55,772 nt of DNA from positions 1 to 55,772 of the forward strand of contig JALWEG010000004.1 in assembly GCA_027014155.1 (NCBI GenBank), read 5' to 3'. Positions 38,501-47,476 of the stretch are shown piece after piece. Below the pieces are notes generated by a model. The model was not told where the DNA came from. It ran no database searches and saw only the letters and a program-made list of their open reading frames with translations. How positions within the stretch are numbered: position 1 is the first letter of the stretch; every line of letters begins with the position of its first letter. The translations under genes and the position numbers were made by a program. The stretch comes from Aquificaceae bacterium. Lineage in GTDB: Bacteria; Aquificota; Aquificia; Aquificales; Aquificaceae.

Positions 38501-39772
38501 ATGCCAAAACTCATAATAAAGGGGGGCAGAGTCTTAGACCCCTCGCAGGGCATAGATGAGGAGATAGACCTCTGCATAGATAAGGGTGTAATAAAGAGAC
38601 TGGAGAAGGACATTCTTGAACCCGAGGCCGAGATAATAGACGCGCAAGGGCTTATAGTAGCTCCGGGCTTTATTGATATCCACGCCCACCTGCGTGAACC
38701 GGGACAGGAATACAAAGAGGACATAGAGAGCGGATGCCGAAGCGCCGTGGCCGGCGGATACACAACGCTCGTGTGCATGCCCAACACGGAGCCTCCGATA
38801 GACAAGCCGTGGGTAGCAAGGTACATAGAGAGCCGAGCCTGCTCGGTGGGGCTGTGCAAGGTTCTCCCCGCAGGTACTATAACCGAAGGGAGGAAAGGCA
38901 AGAAGTTGGCAGACCTGTGGGCTTTGAAAGAGGCCGGGTGTGTGGCCTTTACCGACGATGGCTCACCCCTCATGGACTCTTCTCTTATGAAAAAGGCTTT
39001 GGAGCTGTCCGCACAGATGGAAGTTCCCATCATGAACCACTGCGAAGATGACCGCTTGGCGGTGGGGAGCATTAACGAGGGCGAGGTATCTTCTCTGCTG
39101 GGACTTTCCACCAGACCGCCCGAGGCGGAGGACCTGCTCAACGCGAGGGACTGCATACTTGCCTACTACACGGGAGGCCACGTTCACATACAGCATCTGA
39201 CGACGGAACTGGGGGTTGAGATAGTTAGGGAGTTTAAGGCTAAAGGAGCCAAGATAACCTGTGAGGTGAATCCCAACCACCTCTTGCTGACGGAGGAGGA
39301 GGTTATCGGTGCCGGAGCCAACGCACGGGTAAATCCTCCGCTGAGGAGAAAGAGGGACAGGGAGAAGCTCATAGAGGCTCTCGCCGACGGCACTATAGAC
39401 TGCGTAGCTACCGACCATGCACCCCATCACCCTTCCGAAAAGGGACTCGTGGATAGAGCGATGCCCGGCATGATAGGGCTACAGACGGCGCTGCCCATAC
39501 TGCTGGAGCTGGTAAGGGAAGGGAGAATCAGTCTTATGCGTGCTCTGGAACTCCTGACCCTAAAGCCCGCTCAGATAATAGGCATTGATAGGGGAAGCCT
39601 TAAGCCCGGCTCTGCGGCAGACATTACCATCTTTGACGCCGACCGTAGATGGACTCTGAACGAGGAAACCAATCTCTCCAAAAGCAGAAATACACCTTTG
39701 TGGGGCCGAGAACTGGTGGGACGTGTGATTTACACCATAAAAGACGGGAGAATCGTGTATAAACTTCATTAA
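38501..39772 (+). CDS. pyrC: Dihydroorotase (PyrC, class I)
   Basis: Cyclises carbamoyl-aspartate in pyrimidine synthesis. The N-terminal metal site is GFIDIHAHLREPGQEYKEDIESG. It is followed by CMPNTEPPIDKP, VPIMNHCEDD, the GGHVHIQHLTT histidines, CEVNPNHLLLTEE and CVATDHAPHHPSEKG with the catalytic Asp. The length of 423 residues and these motifs fit the class I enzymes, known in Aquifex to work with aspartate transcarbamoylase. TAGAAT (38489-38494) lies 6 bases before the ATG, overlapping the divergent mazG promoter region of only 36 bases. Confidence 0.95.
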   Translation: MPKLIIKGGRVLDPSQGIDEEIDLCIDKGVIKRLEKDILEPEAEIIDAQGLIVAPGFIDIHAHLREPGQEYKEDIESGCRSAVAGGYTTLVCMPNTEPPIDKPWVARYIESRACSVGLCKVLPAGTITEGRKGKKLADLWALKEAGCVAFTDDGSPLMDSSLMKKALELSAQMEVPIMNHCEDDRLAVGSINEGEVSSLLGLSTRPPEAEDLLNARDCILAYYTGGHVHIQHLTTELGVEIVREFKAKGAKITCEVNPNHLLLTEEEVIGAGANARVNPPLRRKRDREKLIEALADGTIDCVATDHAPHHPSEKGLVDRAMPGMIGLQTALPILLELVREGRISLMRALELLTLKPAQIIGIDRGSLKPGSAADITIFDADRRWTLNEETNLSKSRNTPLWGRELVGRVIYTIKDGRIVYKLH

Positions 39773-39774
39773 TC

Positions 39775-40239
39775 ATGGGACTGTTTATAGAGGACCTGAT
39801 AAACTTCGGGAATCTGGTGGATACGGAGGTAGAGGTAAGGCTATCTCCGGCTGACCTGAGCAAGGTGTTTCCAGAGTATGAGTTCATACTTGAAGACAGG
39901 CTTGTAAAGATTAGGGGTAGCAAAAAGGTGCTCTTCTTTAAGAGAGGATTTGAGTTCAGGGGTGCCCAGGAGTCGGACAGGGTGTATAACGTCAAAGGTT
40001 TCAACGTGGAAGACTTCGGAATCTTCCTAAGGGTTCTCTCCAGAGACGGACTTGAGGAGCTTACCAAAGACGGGAGATTTTCCCTTGAAGAGGGCTTTCT
40101 CAGGTGGAGTTTGATAGACGCCTTTAGAGCTACGGAGGTGTTTCCAAAAATTCCGGAGAGGTTCAAGGACAGGATTCTCATAAAGAGGTATAGGGTCAAA
40201 AAGGACGCTCTCTCCATATACATAACCGTGACCAAGTGA
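39775..40239 (+). CDS. Unknown soluble protein between pyrC and fumarase beta
   Basis: A 154-residue protein I do not recognise, without signal peptide or membrane helix. The sequence alternates beta-type stretches (TEVEVRLSPADLSKVF, YEFILEDRLVKIRGSKKVLFFKRGFEFRG) with helices (VEDFGIFLRVLSRDGLEELT, WSLIDAFRATEVFPKIPERF). No cysteines or obvious catalytic motif are visible. It starts 2 bases after the pyrC stop, so it is very likely co-transcribed with pyrC. Confidence 0.65.
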   Translation: MGLFIEDLINFGNLVDTEVEVRLSPADLSKVFPEYEFILEDRLVKIRGSKKVLFFKRGFEFRGAQESDRVYNVKGFNVEDFGIFLRVLSRDGLEELTKDGRFSLEEGFLRWSLIDAFRATEVFPKIPERFKDRILIKRYRVKKDALSIYITVTK

Positions 40240-40245
40240 ATAGGG

Positions 40246-40251
40246 TATAAT
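40246..40251 (+). promoter_or_regulatory. -10 box of the fumarase beta gene (leaderless-type)
   Basis: A perfect TATAAT ends 9 bases before the ATG at 40261. There is no Shine-Dalgarno in between and no clear -35. If transcription starts the usual 6-8 bases downstream, the mRNA begins at or next to the start codon. Confidence 0.5.
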
Positions 40252-40260
40252 CCTTACAAT

Positions 40261-40824
40261 ATGGAAAAGAAGATTACGACCCCCCTTTCTGAAGAGGTGG
40301 TGGAGTCTTTAAGGGTAGGGGATAAGGTTCTCATAAGTGGATACATATACACGGCCAGAGATGCCGCTCACAAGAGAATGGTGGAGGCGATAGAGAGGGG
40401 AGAGTCTCCTCCCTTGGAGCTACAGGGACAGGTCATATACTACGTCGGGCCCACGCCACCCAAGGAGGGTATGGTTATAGGCTCTGCGGGACCTACCACA
40501 GCCGTCCGTATGGACAAGTACGTTGAGCCTCTCCTGAAGCTGGGTCTCAAAGGAATGATAGGTAAGGGGTACAGAACACCCAAGTTCAAGGAACTTATAA
40601 AAAAGTACAAGGCGGTTTACTTCGCTGCCGTAGGCGGTGTGGCCGTTCTGCTTCAGAAGCACATAAAGTCTTCGGAAATCATAGCCTACGAAGACCTGGG
40701 AACGGAGGCCATAAGGAAGCTTTACGTGGAAGACTTTCCCGTCATAGTGGCCTACGATATATACGGAGGGGACATATTTGAGAGCGGGAGGCAACGCTTC
40801 GCAAGGATAGAGCTTGACAGGTAA
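40261..40824 (+). CDS. fumB: Class I fumarate hydratase, beta subunit
   Basis: C-terminal half of the two-subunit, iron-sulfur fumarase (or L-tartrate dehydratase) family, used in the TCA or reverse TCA cycle. The swivelling beta-subunit pattern is present: LRVGDKVLISGYIYTARDAAHKRMVEAI, then QGQVIYYVGPTPPKEGMVIGSAGPTTAVRMDKY, MIGKGYRTPKF, FAAVGGVAVLLQKHI, then the C-terminal YEDLGTEAIRKLYVEDFPVIVAYD. The length of 187 residues is as expected. The alpha subunit that carries the cluster is not next to it, so the partner must lie elsewhere in the genome. Confidence 0.9.
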   Translation: MEKKITTPLSEEVVESLRVGDKVLISGYIYTARDAAHKRMVEAIERGESPPLELQGQVIYYVGPTPPKEGMVIGSAGPTTAVRMDKYVEPLLKLGLKGMIGKGYRTPKFKELIKKYKAVYFAAVGGVAVLLQKHIKSSEIIAYEDLGTEAIRKLYVEDFPVIVAYDIYGGDIFESGRQRFARIELDR

Positions 40825-40842
40825 GCCTTCGGCCACTAAATT
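40814..40842 (+). promoter_or_regulatory. Sigma-70 promoter of dnaG
   Basis: TTGACA (40814-40819) and TAAATT (40837-40842) are separated by exactly 17 bases. The -10 box ends 9 bases before the dnaG ATG at 40852. The promoter overlaps the end of the fumarase gene. Expected transcription starts fall within a few bases of the ATG, so the message may be leaderless or have a tiny leader (an AGAAGG lies at 40844-40849). Confidence 0.6.
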
Positions 40843-40851
40843 CAGAAGGTA

Positions 40852-42411
40852 ATGTCCGCAGACCTTAACGACATTAGAAAGGGACTGGACATCGTAGACG
40901 TAATCTCCAGCTACATAAACCTTGAAAGGAGTGGAAACAACTATAGAGCCAACTGTCCCTTTCACGACGACAAGACCCCTTCCTTCTTCGTCTCCCCCTC
41001 AAGGCAGATTTTTAAGTGCTTTGGCTGCGGTGTTGGGGGAGACGCCATAAAGTTCGTATCCCTTTACGAGAACGTTCCTTACCTTGAGGCGGCACGTGAG
41101 CTGGCCAGAAGGTACAAGCTGAAGGTGAGCCTTAACCTGAAGGAAGAAGACCGGAGTGTATACAGCTCCCTTGAGGAAGCGGCAGGTTTCTACCAGACCC
41201 AGGTCAACACGGGAGAGGTTCTGGACTATCTAAAAAGAAGGGGCATCGGTGCCAACACCTTGAGGAGGTTCCAGATAGGGTACTCTCCCAGCAACACGGC
41301 CGTGGTAAGATTCCTCACTTCTTTAAAGCTGCTTGAGGCTTACAAAAAGACCAAGAACTTGATAGAGATTGACAGGGGTACCCTCAAGGACATATTCGCA
41401 AGGAGGTTGGTCTTTCCCATAAGAGACTTGAAGGGTAGAGTTTTGGGTTTCGGTGGCGGGGCTATGCGCGGGGAGGAACCCAAGTACATAAACTCCCCCG
41501 AGAGTGAAGTCTTTCAAAAGAGAAAGGTTCTCTTTGGACTGCACCAGGCGCTGAGCTACATGAAGGAGTTCAAGGAGGCGGTGCTGGTGGAGGGATACTT
41601 TGATGTGATGCGCCTGCACGAGGTAGGCGTAAGGAACGCGGTCGCTCCTTTGGGCACCTCTCTCACCAAGGAGCAGGCATTGACACTCTCAAGAGTAGTG
41701 AACCGGGTCTTCATCATGTTTGACGGCGACGAGGCGGGTAGGAGAGCGACCAAGATGGCCATTCCCAAGCTTTTGGCCGCCGGACTTGAGGTATATCCCG
41801 TCGTGCTGCCCGAAGGCTTAGACCCCGACGATGCCGTATCCCAGATGGGGAAGGATTACATAAAGACTTTACTAAAGGAGACCAAGGAATTATTTTTATC
41901 CCTATTGGACGAAGTGGTTAAGGTGGAAGACAAAGAATCTATTATAAAGGATTTTGTGTATTACGCCTCTTTTATGAAAGACGAGATAAAGGCCTACTCT
42001 CTCCTGCTGGAGCTGAGTCGCACTACCAACGTGCCCGTTTCCGTCTTAGAGAGCAGGATGGCCAAAAGGAGGGAGGAAAGCAGCTCGGCGGAGGAGAATC
42101 TGAGGCTGAACCCCGCAGAGAGGGTCTTCCTGAAAGGGCTGCTACTGCTAAAACCCGAGAACGTGGATTTGGCCAAGCTCAACCTTTCACCCACCGCTTA
42201 CGTGCTTGCGGAGAAGATTCTAAGGGGCGATTACGATGACGTTCCCCGGTCGGCTGTGGACATAAAGACTGAGAACCTTGAGGAGGAGTTTGAGTACGCG
42301 GTCAAGGAAGAGCTTGCGCTGAAGGTCTTTCCGAAAGAGGAAATTGATAAAGAGCGGCTCAGGGAGCTGACAAGGCAGGGAGGGAACAGATTCAGGAGGC
42401 GTTCGGTTTGA
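40852..42411 (+). CDS. dnaG: DNA primase DnaG
   Basis: Synthesises RNA primers at the fork. The zinc-binding domain has CPFH, then FKCFGCGVGGD; the catalytic core has RGIGANTLRRFQIGYSP, GFGGGAMRGEEPKYINSPE, and the Toprim motifs VEGYFDVMRLHEVGVRNAVAPLGTSLT and FDGDEAGRRA. At 519 residues it is shorter than the E. coli enzyme, mainly in the C-terminal helicase-binding part, where only about 150 residues remain after the core. It is followed by rpoD, the usual partner in the macromolecular-synthesis operon. Confidence 0.96.
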   Translation: MSADLNDIRKGLDIVDVISSYINLERSGNNYRANCPFHDDKTPSFFVSPSRQIFKCFGCGVGGDAIKFVSLYENVPYLEAARELARRYKLKVSLNLKEEDRSVYSSLEEAAGFYQTQVNTGEVLDYLKRRGIGANTLRRFQIGYSPSNTAVVRFLTSLKLLEAYKKTKNLIEIDRGTLKDIFARRLVFPIRDLKGRVLGFGGGAMRGEEPKYINSPESEVFQKRKVLFGLHQALSYMKEFKEAVLVEGYFDVMRLHEVGVRNAVAPLGTSLTKEQALTLSRVVNRVFIMFDGDEAGRRATKMAIPKLLAAGLEVYPVVLPEGLDPDDAVSQMGKDYIKTLLKETKELFLSLLDEVVKVEDKESIIKDFVYYASFMKDEIKAYSLLLELSRTTNVPVSVLESRMAKRREESSSAEENLRLNPAERVFLKGLLLLKPENVDLAKLNLSPTAYVLAEKILRGDYDDVPRSAVDIKTENLEEEFEYAVKEELALKVFPKEEIDKERLRELTRQGGNRFRRRSV

Positions 42412-42459
42412 TTGCATTGACGCAGAGTTTTTATAAATACTTCACGCAGGAGGTAGAAG

Positions 42460-44181
42460 ATGGTCTATGACGAGGGCGTCAAACAGCTGATAGAGCTGGG
42501 AAAGGAGAAGGGATTCCTAACCTACGATGAGATTAACGAGTTTCTTGACGAGGACATTGAGGACTCCGAGGAGTTTGATGAGCTTTTAGACCTCCTGTCC
42601 AGTCTGAACATTCAGGTGGTAGCTCACGAAGATGAGTACGAAGAGAAGGAAGAAAGACACGGCGATGAGATAATCGTCTCAACGGACCACTTCACCCTAT
42701 CCGGTAGCGATGGCGACCCCGTGAAGCTCTATCTGAGGGAGATGGGCAAGATACCCCTCCTCAAGAGAGAGGAGGAGATTCACTACGCCAAGCAGATAGA
42801 GATAGGCAGGAAGATAATGAGGAGGGGCCTCCTGAGAACCTCCTTCCTGGTAGATAGGCTCTTGAACGACTGGGCCAAGCTCTGCGACGGGAAGATGAAG
42901 ATACACGACATCATGGACCTGATAGATGAGGACCCCAACGATAAGGAGTACGAAGAACACTGCACCCAGCACGAGAGGTTCTTTATGGACAAAGGACTTG
43001 AGCTGGCCAAGGCTTACAGAGAGCTTCTTGAGACAAGGGCCAACTACGTTCAGAACCCAACCCCCGAAAATAAGAAAACCTACCTGATAGTCCACGCAAG
43101 AATGAACAGGATAGTCAGAGAGATGAAAATCAAGTATTCCAAGTTTGAGAGGATAGCCGACGAGCTGATAGCCATATACCAGAAGTATCTCAAGAAAAGC
43201 AGAGACCTCAGCTCAAGGCTCAAAAAGCTCAGACAGATTCACGAGGACGTGGAGGAGCTGGTGAGCAACTACCTTGAGAGCAAGGAACTTCAGGAAAAAA
43301 TCAGGAACTCCGGCTACAGCTTTGATAGGTTTGAGACCCTCAGAACCGAGTATCTATCCCTCAAAAGGGACGTTCAGAGGTATAAGGACGAGATAGGGAT
43401 ACTTCCCGAAGAAATCAAGCAGGTGATGTCCATAATAGAGCAGGGCAGAAAGAAGGTCATAAAGGCCAAGCAGGTGATGATTCAATCCAACCTCAGGCTC
43501 GTGGTGTCCATAGCCAAAAAGTACGTCAACAGAGGGCTCCACTTCCTTGACCTGATACAGGAGGGAAACATAGGACTTATGAAGGCGGTGGACAAGTACG
43601 ACTACCGTAAGGGCTACAAGTTCTCCACCTACGCAACCTGGTGGATAAGGCAGGCCATAACGAGGGCTATAGCCGACCAGGCGAGGACTATAAGGATACC
43701 CGTTCACATGATAGAGACGATAAACAAGATTATCAAGGCCTCCAAGAGGCTCTTTCAGGAGTACGGCAGAGACCCCACACCCGAGGAGATAGCCAGCCAC
43801 CTGAACATATCCGTTGACAAGGTCAGGAAGGTCTTAAGAACCGCTCAGGAACCCATATCCCTTGAGACCCCCATAGGGGACGACGACGACACCTTCCTCA
43901 AGGACTTCATAGAGGACAAGACCATACCCAACCCCGAAGAGCACGTCTCAAGGAAGTTGCTAAAGGAGCAGTTGGAGAAGGTGCTGGGAACCCTTTCCGA
44001 GAAGGAGAGAGAAATCCTAAAATACAGATACGGCCTCGTTGACGGCACGGAGTACACCCTTGAACAGGTGGGCAAGATGTTCAACGTAACGAGGGAGAGG
44101 ATAAGACAGATAGAGTCCAAGGCTATAAGAAAGCTCAGACACCCCTCAAGGGCTAAGTATCTACGGGACTTTGAGTTTTGA
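42460..44181 (+). CDS. rpoD: RNA polymerase primary sigma factor RpoD (sigma-70)
   Basis: Housekeeping sigma factor. It has an acidic region 1.1 at the N-terminus, region 1.2 ([29 protein letters not shown], about 86-115), and a long non-conserved insert with charged coiled coil. Region 2 is [61 protein letters not shown]. Region 3 follows, and region 4 ends with the helix-turn-helix [32 protein letters not shown]. At 573 residues it is full length. A GGAGG lies 8 bases before the ATG. It follows dnaG after 48 bases, and a TTGACG there (42417-42422) has no well-spaced -10. Confidence 0.96.
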   Translation: MVYDEGVKQLIELGKEKGFLTYDEINEFLDEDIEDSEEFDELLDLLSSLNIQVVAHEDEYEEKEERHGDEIIVSTDHFTLSGSDGDPVKLYLREMGKIPLLKREEEIHYAKQIEIGRKIMRRGLLRTSFLVDRLLNDWAKLCDGKMKIHDIMDLIDEDPNDKEYEEHCTQHERFFMDKGLELAKAYRELLETRANYVQNPTPENKKTYLIVHARMNRIVREMKIKYSKFERIADELIAIYQKYLKKSRDLSSRLKKLRQIHEDVEELVSNYLESKELQEKIRNSGYSFDRFETLRTEYLSLKRDVQRYKDEIGILPEEIKQVMSIIEQGRKKVIKAKQVMIQSNLRLVVSIAKKYVNRGLHFLDLIQEGNIGLMKAVDKYDYRKGYKFSTYATWWIRQAITRAIADQARTIRIPVHMIETINKIIKASKRLFQEYGRDPTPEEIASHLNISVDKVRKVLRTAQEPISLETPIGDDDDTFLKDFIEDKTIPNPEEHVSRKLLKEQLEKVLGTLSEKEREILKYRYGLVDGTEYTLEQVGKMFNVTRERIRQIESKAIRKLRHPSRAKYLRDFEF

Positions 44182-44719
44182 GAACTTTGAGCTAAATGTC
44201 AAACTCTTCAGGGTCGTCAACTCGGTTGACGACCCTATCCTCAACGCTTTCTTTTATTACTTCTCCTTTCTTGGTTCGGGCTTCGTCCTGATTCCGGTGG
44301 CCGCATACCTGTGGCTCAGAAACAGAGAAAAACTGAAATCCCTACTCCTCGCACTGCTAATAGAAACGGTGCTCGTGTCGGTTCTTAAGGTGGCACTCAA
44401 CCAGCCGCGTCCCGCTCTTCTGCTGGAAGACGTAAAGCTCCTCGTCCCCCTGTACCACAGGTCTTTCCCTTCCGGAGATACGGCCATGGCCTTCATGTTG
44501 GCGGGGGTTCTCTCTTACGGAGAAGGTTTTTTATTTAAGTTATTAGCCTACGGCTACGCCGTGATTATAGGAATAGGGAGAATGTACTTGGGAGTTCACT
44601 TTCCCTTGGACGTGCTGGTGGGAGCACTTATAGGCTTAGGAGCCGCTCACCTTTCCAACAGATACCTTTATCGCCAGAAGGATACAGAGGAGAGAAAAAA
44701 TTCCAGAACCCGAGCTTGA
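44171..44719 (+). CDS. PAP2-family membrane phosphatase
   Basis: Membrane acid phosphatase of the PAP2 superfamily, often acting on lipid phosphates or undecaprenyl pyrophosphate. The three motifs appear as [18 protein letters not shown] and [13 protein letters not shown], the last with Gly where SR is usual. Four to five helices are visible. The start is a TTG overlapping the rpoD stop region by 11 bases. The last 84 bases, coding for the basic tail [19 protein letters not shown] and a little before, overlap the 3' end of the polysaccharide synthase on the other strand. It could help supply or recycle a lipid carrier. Confidence 0.85.
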   Translation: MSFENFELNVKLFRVVNSVDDPILNAFFYYFSFLGSGFVLIPVAAYLWLRNREKLKSLLLALLIETVLVSVLKVALNQPRPALLLEDVKLLVPLYHRSFPSGDTAMAFMLAGVLSYGEGFLFKLLAYGYAVIIGIGRMYLGVHFPLDVLVGALIGLGAAHLSNRYLYRQKDTEERKNSRTRA

Positions 44720-47476
44720 ACAGCCTCCGCCACCACCACCTTTATCTGCATGCCCGTCCTTGGAGTCCTCTTCTCTCTTTACCACTATTTTAGTGTTCAA
44801 CACCAGATTACCCTCTCCATCTGGAGGTGCCCAGTGGGCGTCCGGGGGTGTTCTCTCTACGGGAGACCAGGGGTGTTCCTTAGGTGGGTCTATCACCGAA
44901 TCCTTTACCACGTTGTACCTGGAAAACCCTCCGTGAAAGTTTACGTCAACCCTTAGAGTACAGTTGCTGACGAGGTTCTCGGAAGCGGCCCACTGGAATA
45001 CCAGGTGCCTTATGCCTTCCACATAGCAGTCTCTCAGGACGCTTTTACGGGTCTTTGAGAAGGTGATATATCCGTTCCCGCCTCCGCCCTTATTCCAGGA
45101 ACCGAAGGCTTTAAATCCCTCTATCAACAAGCCGTGGCTCTCTTCCATGTAAAGGGGATGCCTGCCGCTCATCAGCACGCTGACATTCTTCACGTGGGAG
45201 TTGACCGTCCACTTCAGATGCAGAGAGTCCACCGCGTAATCGGGGTAGAGATTCTTATAGACGAAACGGGTTTCGGATGGGTCTTTGCCCGGAACAATCT
45301 GGGTTATGGTTATGTTCTCAAGCCTGAAGTTCTTTACGGGAATTATCAGTTTTACCTGGGTGCCCTGCGGGTAATCTATCTCAACCGGTTCCTTTAGCAC
45401 TATCTCGTTGCCGTTGACGGACTCCACCTCGTAAATTCCTTGCCTCAAAAGGGGTTTGCTCTTGTTCCATTTCTTGCTACCTATACGTCTTAAAAAATCT
45501 TCATCGTTTGGATATCCCAGCCATACGAACTCAATCGCCTCGCCCGTATTTATCTCCGTATCAAGCTCAAAACTCTTGCTACCTTTGGGAGCTGCACTTT
45601 TCAGACTTCCTAAGGTTATGTACTTGCGCCCTAAGACCTCAAATACCGCCTTGCCCTTACCCGATATCCTTGACTCCACCAGGGTCCCGTCGCCTACGAT
45701 ATGGACATCGTTCCTTTTCACGTACACAGGGTCGTTAAACAGGAGCTTACCCTTGGGCAGCTTTATCTTTACTCCCTCTTGAGATGGACTCTCTTCCAAT
45801 AGCCTGTTGAGACCTGCGGAGTCGTCTTCGCCATCGTCGGCGATAATCCCATATACTGCAAGCTCTTCAGGATTGAACTCCCGTGCGTTGGCTACACCTA
45901 TGATGTGAGGTAAGAAGTCAAGACGGGGAAGCTTGAAAACACCTACGTAAACACCTACGAAAAGAATGAAAGTTATTATGTAAAAGACGAGAATAAGGTC
46001 CTTCATAATCATACGCAGACGTCTGTAGCTATAGACCTTTGCCTCAACCGCCTGCTTGGCTCCTTTGGCCCACCTTTGCTTAGCAAGGTTTGAAGAGGCA
46101 TAAATCTTTATAACCGAGCCTACCCATTGGTCGTAAAGCTGCATGGGCAGGTGTATCAGTTCAGGATTGAGACGACATATCAAACCCAGGATTACCAGCT
46201 GGAGAGTCCTTACCCAGATTACAGGCCATACGAAATAAAAGACCATGTAAAAGGGAGACACGAACAGAGACAGCAGGGTGACCCCAGTCAGACTTACGAG
46301 GCTCGTCCACATGGATATCCTCTGGTCAACTATAGCCCACCATATATACCAACTGCCTACGGTCTTTGGTCCCAGCTTGATAGCCCTCCAGTTATTTCTC
46401 AACATATTACCATACCATCTGAACATCAGAGAGGAGCTTATCTTAAAGAAGTTTCCGCTCCTGTCTTCCGTTGACCAGGCTATGGCGTTGGGTATATACC
46501 ACATCTTCCACCGGTTTTTAAGCAGGTAAAACCACGTGCTCTTATCGTCTCCCATAAGGAATCTGAAACGTCCGTATAGGTAGTGGTCTAAGTGGTCGGC
46601 CTCTATATACCTTATGAATTCCTCTTCAAGAACCACATGTGCCCTGAAAACGGAGAACCTACCCGTTAATGTCAGGACTTTGTCGTGCATACTGTGAGCC
46701 ATCATCATGAGATGCCTTTTGGCAAACTTGAGCTTGTACCAAAGGTACATGAGCTTGGTTTTTCCTATGTAGTTTATGCCCTCGTCGGTGGTTAGAGCAC
46801 CCAGCCGGCTATCCAATCTGAAGAAGGGCAGGCACCTCTTTAGAATGTACTTGCCCATGACCGTATCTCCGTCCATAAACACCACTATGTCGTTTCTGTA
46901 ATCCTCGTGCCAGTTTAAAGGGTCAAAGAAGTGCCTCGCTATAGCTCTTAGCGTATGTCCCATAGCCACACGCTTTCCCATCTCTTGTTTGAGAAAGAAA
47001 AGCTCCACCTGGTCCAACAGGTCCAATCTGTTTACGACGCTCCGGATAAATTCAGCCTCTTTTTCGGAACCCACAGAAACAAAGACGTAAACCTCTGAGG
47101 GTATAGAGTAAACCTCTTTCACCAAGGCTGTAAAAACCTGTTCGCTGACAGCAAAGGATTCTTTATAGGAGGGAATCATGAAGTATAGTCTCTTGGGGTA
47201 AGGGTTTTTCAATTCCTTTACCCTCTTCAAAAGCCTGGGAAACTTCCTCTTCATATAGAGTAGCGCATTTATAACGTTCAGCACGAACCATGAGTATCTC
47301 CACAAACCTACGAAGGCCACCGCTATAAGCCCGTGAAACTTGATTTCCCACGCTCTTTCCGGAAGAAGGTAAAGAACCAAAAGGGAAAGCCCTACCCAGA
47401 AGGCAACGAACCTAAAGAGCTTGAACCAGTCTATTTTGAATTCGTCCCTTGAGCTTATCTCCCACTTGGCTTTCAT
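44636..47476 (-). CDS. GT2 polysaccharide synthase (Alg8-like) fused to a beta-helix lyase/epimerase-like domain
   Basis: A 946-residue fusion. The N-terminal half is a membrane family-2 glycosyltransferase. Two helices come first, then the catalytic domain with FMIPSYKES, DxD-type VVFMDGDT near residue 199, LTTDEG, MGDDKSTWFYLLKNRWKMWYIPNAIAWSTED near 336 and RWYGNMLRNNWRA in the place of QxxRW. Helices ending at about 520 follow; this order resembles alginate polymerase Alg8. From about 529 a pectate-lyase-3-type right-handed beta-helix begins (VYGIIADDGEDDSAGLNRLL, VKIKLPKGKLLF, VHIVGDGT) and runs to about 900. It should lie in the periplasm. The end is GGGGGGC, then a short hydrophobic stretch ([13 protein letters not shown]) and lysines, like a C-terminal sorting or anchor signal. 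It is paired with the PilZ-HlyD gene, whose end it overlaps by 4 bases. Confidence 0.8.
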   Translation of the reverse strand: MKAKWEISSRDEFKIDWFKLFRFVAFWVGLSLLVLYLLPERAWEIKFHGLIAVAFVGLWRYSWFVLNVINALLYMKRKFPRLLKRVKELKNPYPKRLYFMIPSYKESFAVSEQVFTALVKEVYSIPSEVYVFVSVGSEKEAEFIRSVVNRLDLLDQVELFFLKQEMGKRVAMGHTLRAIARHFFDPLNWHEDYRNDIVVFMDGDTVMGKYILKRCLPFFRLDSRLGALTTDEGINYIGKTKLMYLWYKLKFAKRHLMMMAHSMHDKVLTLTGRFSVFRAHVVLEEEFIRYIEADHLDHYLYGRFRFLMGDDKSTWFYLLKNRWKMWYIPNAIAWSTEDRSGNFFKISSSLMFRWYGNMLRNNWRAIKLGPKTVGSWYIWWAIVDQRISMWTSLVSLTGVTLLSLFVSPFYMVFYFVWPVIWVRTLQLVILGLICRLNPELIHLPMQLYDQWVGSVIKIYASSNLAKQRWAKGAKQAVEAKVYSYRRLRMIMKDLILVFYIITFILFVGVYVGVFKLPRLDFLPHIIGVANAREFNPEELAVYGIIADDGEDDSAGLNRLLEESPSQEGVKIKLPKGKLLFNDPVYVKRNDVHIVGDGTLVESRISGKGKAVFEVLGRKYITLGSLKSAAPKGSKSFELDTEINTGEAIEFVWLGYPNDEDFLRRIGSKKWNKSKPLLRQGIYEVESVNGNEIVLKEPVEIDYPQGTQVKLIIPVKNFRLENITITQIVPGKDPSETRFVYKNLYPDYAVDSLHLKWTVNSHVKNVSVLMSGRHPLYMEESHGLLIEGFKAFGSWNKGGGGNGYITFSKTRKSVLRDCYVEGIRHLVFQWAASENLVSNCTLRVDVNFHGGFSRYNVVKDSVIDPPKEHPWSPVERTPPDAHWAPPDGEGNLVLNTKIVVKREEDSKDGHADKGGGGGGCSSSGSGIFSLLCILLAIKVSVGKVSGS

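Noticed and set aside
40261-40824. Fumarase beta gene as a truncated full-length fumarase
   Set aside because: Its start and length match the separate beta subunit of two-part class I fumarases, and no alpha-subunit remnant lies upstream.
42412-42437. Promoter for rpoD (TTGACG with TATAAA)
   Set aside because: The two boxes are only 9 bases apart, too close for a sigma-70 promoter.
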